Assembly: GCA_021521415.1 (NCBI GenBank)
Contig: JAIQDT010005463.1
Location: 160,520-224,519, forward strand
Reading direction: 5' to 3'
From: Bidens hawaiensis
Taxonomy: Eukaryota > Streptophyta > Magnoliopsida > Asterales > Asteraceae
DNA: 64,000 nt
In this document: piece by piece, positions 57,933 through 64,000 of the stretch
How the letters are laid out: every line of letters begins with the position of its first letter
Numbering within the stretch: position 1 is the stretch's first letter
Position numbers and translations under genes: made by a program
The notes under the pieces: model-generated
The model's database searches: none
What the model saw: only the letters and a program-made list of their open reading frames with translations
Told to the model about the DNA's origin: nothing

Positions 57933-59485
57933 TGATGTGCTAAAAGTAGTATAATAAAAACACGCTAATCTAGACACTAAGTAATAAATTCTAGACTCTT
58001 AACTTAACTAAAAATACTAATCGGCAAGTGAACCGGTCGACTCTAGTACAGCTAAGTAAGTCCGTATATTGAACCCACGAGACTCTTTAAATTACATAAA
58101 CTAGCTAATTAGACTCAACTAATACTGATATGACTATTTGCTTGTTAAAGGGGGGTTTTATTTAAAATACTAAATTAAAACGGATTAAGAAAAACAAGTA
58201 AAATAAAGGAAAACACAAGTTTGATAAAATCAGATGATGATGAGAAAACTACATAGGCTAGAATCCCCAAAATTTCAGTTGTTAATTATCCGGAAAAATA
58301 TTTAGTTATGGATTGTGATCGTAAAATAGACACTTAAGAGAAAACCCGAACAGGACTCCTGACCCTTCTCAAGAGACACCTATGGGTTTTTAACAAGTTT
58401 TAACACACACCAGTATTAAAAATCAAGTTTCCTTACAGTCACCTAATTAATTATGACTTAGTTCCTTTTTACGAATTCCTACCTTACAGCGTAAAATCAA
58501 AGGCAGTTTGATATGTTTAATTTATTCAATAGACAATAATAAATAATCAAACCTAGATGGACTCCTTACGAAGGACTAAATCTAGCAAGATTAAATAATA
58601 AAGATCTACAATAACCTAGCACTTTATAGATTTTAGGTTAGCTGCACACTTAGGTTTATTAATTAATAATTATTATTTCCTATGATCTTATTGCAAATTA
58701 ATCATAAAATAATCAAGAACACAAAGTAATTGACCTAATAGCAACCTATGATAATGACAAACAATAATCAAGGCAACTATGGAATAATAGCAATAAATCC
58801 AATAATCCAAAATATCCATATGCATTAATTTAATATAATTAAACCTTTTACTAAATCATAGAACCATAACGATAAATAAATCCCAAATCAAATCACAACG
58901 TCAAAATAGGTTCATCATAAGCCTAGGTAGTCAATAATGTTTAGTCTAGAATCATAAAATAAAACAAAACAATAATAAAGGAATTCATGGCGAAAATAAA
59001 TAAGAACGGGAGATTAAAGGCGATAAAACCCGTGTTTTTCGTCCTTGAATAATAAGCTCATCACCAGCTGATTCCTTGTCTTCAAAACCTCCAAAAGATC
59101 ACCTCTTGAGCTCCCAAATTTGTCCAAGTCGGCTAGGGAATTTAGGTTATGATTAGGGTTAAGTTTAGGGGTGTTTATATAGACTTTCAAGGCCCAAAGC
59201 TTAAAATTAGAAGAAGATTCTGGAAATCTGAGCCCATAAACTTAAAATTCATAGAAGATTCTGGAAATCTGAGCCCATAGACTTAAAATTCGTAGAAGAT
59301 CCTCCGGATCTCCAGTTTGGCTTATTTTAGCTTGATTTTCGCCATTTTCAACCATGAACAAATCCCGGAACCTGTAATATATAAATATGTTAGTAATATA
59401 CAAATTCTAATAAAAACCAAATAAAAACTAGTAAAATAATAAATAAAATATACAAGGGATTTATATATATTTAGCATTATATTAA
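57933..59485 (-). repeat. 5' LTR of the Athila-like element
   Basis: On plus it runs TGATGTGCTAAAAG to GCATTATATTA; the last bases differ from TATCA in the partner LTR by one change. It is 1,553 bp versus 1,541 bp in 51807-53347. Confidence 0.93.
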
Positions 59486-59490
59486 TGTGT

Positions 59491-61640
59491 ACAAACATAA
59501 CGCTATTTCCAAAAATATATTCTTTAACTGATTTAAATAAACGTTTAAAAATATAAATATATTTCTAAAAATCATAAAAAGCTACAGTTAACTAAATTAA
59601 CGTTAACATGTTTGGAATAACTTTAATTTATAAAGTTTACCCAGATTCGGACCTGAGACAGGCTCGTTTTTCTTCGAGGGTACAGATCTGTGCACTGATT
59701 TTAAAATAACGAGTGTGAAGCCATACGAAGGAACAAAATTGTAAGCAAATAATGGTTAGAACTGTAATTCATCGAAGCTTATCTTATGATTTGTTCTTGC
59801 ACTATTTCAGTTTGTTATGAATAAGATATGGCTCATTCTTTGACGACCAAATCTGATGCCAAAATTGACTCATTGCTAGAAGCAATGTTTTAATGATTTT
59901 GAAAGGGTATTTGATGTATGTTTTTTTTGGGTATGATTATAACATTTATGAGTATTTAACATCAATAATCTCTAGGTCCAATGAATAAAATACAAGTATT
60001 TAAACATAAAGTAAATATGTAAGAACATTTCAAGTGTGACCTAGGTGTAATTGATGATCTCCCTTGTTTTTGTTGGGGCTACTTGGTTAGATTTGAATGG
60101 GCCTCTTAATGGTTTAGGTCCGATTCAATCGGATTTTAGTCAGAATTTCAAATCTTAATTGCTGAATAGGTCTCTTACCTATCCAACTCTAAAACAACAC
60201 TGGATGAACTCTGAATGGGAAAATAACCTAATTACCCACTCCGGTCGTTCATTCCTTCTTTTGTTATTCTAGCAAGCGATGCTCACAATCACCATCATAG
60301 CTAATTGAAGCTTGATTTCTACTAGATTACAAGCACAACCAGGTATGATTATGTCTCCTACTCGATTTATGCTCTTCTATTTCTCTACCCTAGTCGATTT
60401 CTGTTTTCTAACCTCTAGGGTTCGGATATGGTTCGAATGGCTAGGCTAAGAAGCTAGGGTTTAGTTCAGTTAAATCTTATCAAGATTCATCAAATTATAG
60501 CATATGTTGGTTAGTAACATCCCTAACTAACTAGTTTGTTCAATTGGTGAGTGTTATTACCCTATTTCTTCTTTCAATTATTACACCCTTTCTTTAATAT
60601 TGGGGATTAAGGTTTGGTTGTGCAAATTACTTACTTGTTTGTATTTGTGAGTGGTTTACAGCTTGAATTGACAAATTGATTGCTGGTTTAGGGTTAAAGT
60701 TTGATTTTTTATGTTGAGTGATAATTTGCTTGTGTTGCATTGCTTCTTTAATTACTTTATTATGGTTCATTTGTTTGGTAGTCATTAGTTTAAGAAATCA
60801 ATTGGTACCTTTGTGTTTGTTGATTGTTATATGACTATCCAGGGTTGTGAATGATTTGTATGATACTCATTAGTTCAAGAAAACTTTAAAGTTATTGTTT
60901 TGTCAGGTTCCTAAATGGTTAAGTAATCAAATTTAAAAGTTGTTTATGTTCTCTAGTCTTAAATTGTTTAGGTTTGATTTTGATTTCACAAAGTTATTCG
61001 CTAATTTCTATTACACTATGTGTAAACATAATATACTTTTAACTAGTTATCAAACTTTTCATTGAAGTGATCTTCTAGTATCATGTAGTTCCTTATTTCG
61101 TATGTATGCATGTAAAATACATAATTGGTATAATGTATTTTAAGCTAAATTATGTGTATATATACATAGTGTGTTTGTTTTAGCTACAACTCTGCTTTAA
61201 CTACCTTGATATAGAGATTATCAATGCAAAATGAAAAATGAAGATGATGATAAATGTGATAGGAAAAATTGTTATAGGTATAGGAGATGATAAAATTGAA
61301 GTTGAGATAAAAAGGAAGAGGATTACATTAGGTAAATCTTGTAGAGAAAGTTGAATAAAAAAGAAAATAACAAAATAAAAAAAATACAAAATAAAAGAAA
61401 GGGAGGGCATGAATGACATTTCCGTCCAATTTGTTGTAAATATAATTTTCCTTTTTTTTATGATTATAGAAATTAACTTTGGTAAATTATAGAAAACACA
61501 CTATAGGTACATAAGTGAGATAACTTGTCCTTTTATGAATTACTTTGGCTTCTAAGGTCGGGGATTACGTTTTTATTTGTTTAACGAGTTCATGAAATGA
61601 TTCTTTTGACATATGGAATGATATAATAACAAGATATAAC
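59491..61640. other. no protein gene; possible leader exon at about 60240-60342
   Basis: AT-rich sequence. The segment around 60240-60342 (TTCTAGCAAGCGATGCTCAC to AAGCACAACCAG, then GTATGATTATG) looks like a 5' UTR exon with a donor, followed by T-rich intron-like sequence. No downstream coding exon was found in the window, so it may be a promoter relic or a non-coding transcript. Confidence 0.35.
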
Positions 61641-61649
61641 ATATGATAT

Positions 61650-61998
61650 GTGTATGTCCTCTAGATGGATCTCACAACTATACTCGGATCAATCCGGGTT
61701 GTTGGTTAGCGGAAATCACCAACGACACTCGGATCTCGGATCTTAGTTTTTAATATACAAGAGAGAAAAAGATGAAAGGTGGAGAGAGTTTCTTTTATTT
61801 CCAAGAGAGTTGTGTGGAATGAGTTGTTAGAGTTGTTGGAGAAACGGGTAAAGTGACCCTTTTATAAGGTACCCATTTCTCCAAAGTTTACATAATAAAC
61901 TTACTAAATAAACGTACCAAGTACGTAATACATCGACCAAAAGCAAACTAGAACGACATACGCAATCCTAATAACAATATAGAATAATGGCCCCTATA
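61650..61998 (-). repeat. LTR-like unit of an unidentified retrotransposon
   Basis: On the minus strand a purine tract (CTAGAGGGAGAT) is followed by a unit with a TATA box (CCTTATAAAAGG, about 61858-61869) and, some 70 bp on, an AATAAA signal (about 61793-61798), before ending near 61650. The order purine tract, TATA, polyadenylation signal is that of a 3' LTR. Exact ends and target duplication were not found. Confidence 0.45.
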
Positions 61999-64000
61999 AT
62001 CTCCCTCTAGGATTGAGTATGTCGAGGAACCTTCATCATGTTCTTTGCTTCGTCTTTATTTCTTGAAACTTAGCACTTGTCTTAATCCAGGATCTTGAAC
62101 AAGACTGGATTTTGACAAATTCTTTATTTTCTATCCCTGTAGACTTGAACTTTAATCTTATTTTCTAGGAAGAATCGGCAACAGCAAATTTCAGAAACAT
62201 TAGATGCGGGAGGCTCGACATCTAATTTTCTTTTGTTGACTTTCTTGTGCCGACATGTTTCTTTCCTTGTCTTCTGATACAGTCAGTTCATTTTTAGATT
62301 CGACCACCAACTTTCACATTCTCATTTTCTTTTAAGCGCTTCAGAATCTGCAACTCCAAGCAGACTTGATCTTGATCTACCTGTCCATGTACAGATGCAC
62401 AAAACATAGAACGAATAAGATTCATTCACAAACCCTCTAAAGGGTCAAAGAAGAATTCGCTCACAGACCCTCCCAATTTGGGTCCCTCAACTTTTAAGTG
62501 ATTTATTTAAGTCCTAGGTTTCGAACAAACTTTGCATGAATGACCTTGACAACAAAACACATGATTTTGAATAAAACAAGGTATAATAAAATATGTAAGA
62601 ACATAATAAAAACTTAAAATCTCTTTGGCATTTTCATATATTTGAAAATAACAAAAATATATACATAATATTTTGAAGTTCAAACATAAATTAAACAAAA
62701 AACAAAAATAAGATAAGAGTAAAGATGAAATTAATATTACATATAAATAATATTTACAAAAATTTCTAACGATTTTAATATTTTTGTGAGAAAGATCACA
62801 ATATGGAATCACATTATCTGTTAACGTTCTAGATCACACTACTATTTGGACATTATTATGCCAAGAACCCAAAGTCAATTGTAGATATAATTTGTTCCAC
62901 TTTAAACTTAACAAGTATTTGGATGTCAATGTGATATGTTAAGGTATGTATTAGGCACAATGCTTGTGTGGTCTCCATTTAATCTGACATGTTACAAACT
63001 CCATCATACCTCGGGCTTAGTTTGCTTTCACATGTCACCTCAACTTGACTTAAACCTTTCTTATTTGATCACAGTACACTTATTGACACTTTGGACACTT
63101 GACTCTGTCTAGGAATATTAAAATAAAGCAGAAGTTCTGGGCTTTAAACAACTAGGTCTTGTATGACTACAAACAAAAAAAGTTCCAAGGCTTGAACAAA
63201 AGAAAGAAAATAAAATAAAGCAGAAGATTCAGGGCCTTAACAATCAGGTTAGATAATACCATATTATCGCGCAGAGAGAGCCAAGGTTTGAATCAAAATA
63301 AATAAAGAAATAAATCAGAAGTTAAAAATCATAAGATAAACAACTTTTAAACTTTCCTTTTCTTTTCTTTTCATTTCTTTTCTGACTCTTTTTCTTTTTC
63401 TTTTCTCGACACTTTTCTTGACTCAACAGAATTAAAATTGACACTTGATTACATAGACAACTGTGATCAGGCAAAGAGAGGCTTGGGTATAACATGTTAT
63501 TTTCGTTTCTGCCTTTATTGATATGACTTGAGTTGGAGTCGGCAACCGCTTCATAATGTGTAACCACTAGCATAGGCAGATATTTAAGTTTATATCACTA
63601 TGACACTTACTCATTTGTCAAGCCTATCTACACATCAAGTAATGATCTTATTGGCTTTTGATCTACTCTTTTCATGTGCTAGAATCGTTAGAGATAATTT
63701 CTTATCATCTTCCAAGGGTCGGATCAATTTCTCAAGATTTTGTACAATTTTAATTATCCGACTCCCTCTAAATAGGAGCTCCCTCTTAATGGGATAGCAC
63801 TTTTAGAAACGTTTTTTTGATTTTCTTAAAATATTTTTGGTAAATCAAATAACTCATTTTAGTTTTTCTTAAACTTACAAAGTGAATCTTTTTGGTGAGT
63901 TATATATAACTCATTTTGTCCTTCTAAATTATGACATACTTGGAAAATATTTACAATTTTAAAACAAAAGGATAGATAGGTTGCTTTAATCAAAATTGAT
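61999..64000. other. repeat-derived DNA, no recognisable gene
   Basis: If 61650-61998 is a 3' LTR, this would be the internal region of a minus-strand element running out of the window. Fragments around 62210-62440 have coding-like composition on the minus strand but many stops. Pyrimidine-rich TTTTC repeats lie at 63355-63410. No domain could be assigned. Confidence 0.35.

Larger units (their letters stand above)
51807..59485 (-). mobile_element. complete but non-autonomous Athila-like LTR retrotransposon (gag-protease only)
   Basis: 7,679 bp with LTRs 51807-53347 and 57933-59485 and a perfect 5-bp target duplication ATGTG (51802-51806, 59486-59490). On the minus strand the order is 5' LTR, tRNA-Asp primer site, gag, protease, then directly the 3' non-coding region that corresponds to 1-1918 of element A. 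Reverse transcriptase, RNase H and integrase are absent: about 1.8 kb separate the protease remnants from the polypurine tract and contain no polymerase motif. The clean borders mean it was mobilised in trans or lost pol after insertion. Confidence 0.92.

Overview
This window is nuclear DNA of a flowering plant, almost certainly a eudicot. The grounds are spliced genes with GT-AG introns, plant-specific protein families (a PIRL-type leucine-rich-repeat gene and a MORC-type ATPase gene), LTR retrotransposons primed by plant tRNA-Asp and initiator tRNA-Met, and a nuclear copy of plastid 16S rRNA. The repeat flavour is reminiscent of Asteraceae, but that is a guess; a database search would decide it. 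Roughly two thirds of the window is transposon-derived, and only one gene (PIRL, 29083-31017) looks fully intact.

Layout. 1-3525 is the 3' half of a plus-strand Athila-like LTR element (A) that has jumped into a minus-strand gypsy element (B, 3526-6677: degenerate gag, primer site, 5' LTR). 6678-8877 is AT-rich intergenic DNA. 8887-10192 is a complete Pack-MULE with 221-bp terminal inverted repeats, a perfect 9-bp target duplication and a captured hyccin-like gene head. 10202-23182 holds a possible promoter/leader and then a MORC-CW ATPase gene (thirteen exons recognised, 18590-23182) carrying three single-base frame losses; its surroundings contain hAT-type non-autonomous elements, a SINE-like fragment and a decayed LINE. 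23183-28500 is intergenic, with a MITE, a plastid 16S rRNA fragment and two more hAT-type elements. 29083-31017 is the PIRL gene. 31945-35278 is a near-complete hAT transposon (perfect 8-bp TSD) with a frameshifted transposase. 35287-41969 is repeats plus a decayed SANT/Myb-like gene head.

41975-51250 is a decayed Copia element (perfect 5-bp TSD) that itself carries an 1,890-bp solo LTR (perfect 5-bp TSD). The Copia sits in what looks like an exon of a minus-strand host gene, whose neighbouring exon lies at 51406-51599. 51807-59485 is a complete but non-autonomous Athila-like element (perfect 5-bp TSD): it keeps gag and protease and lacks reverse transcriptase, RNase H and integrase. It belongs to the same LTR family as element A. 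59491-64000 has no recognisable protein gene; an LTR-like unit lies at about 61650-61998.

How it fits together. The recurrent theme is nested insertion. At least seven short elements share hAT hallmarks: TAGGGGTG-like ends, 8-bp target duplications, and interiors made of a short reiterated GC-rich word. The autonomous-type hAT copy at 31945 shows the same architecture, with ACCGGTT clusters just inside both ends, which suggests that the short elements are mostly transposase-binding sites. No CRISPR array, tRNA gene or intact rRNA gene was seen.
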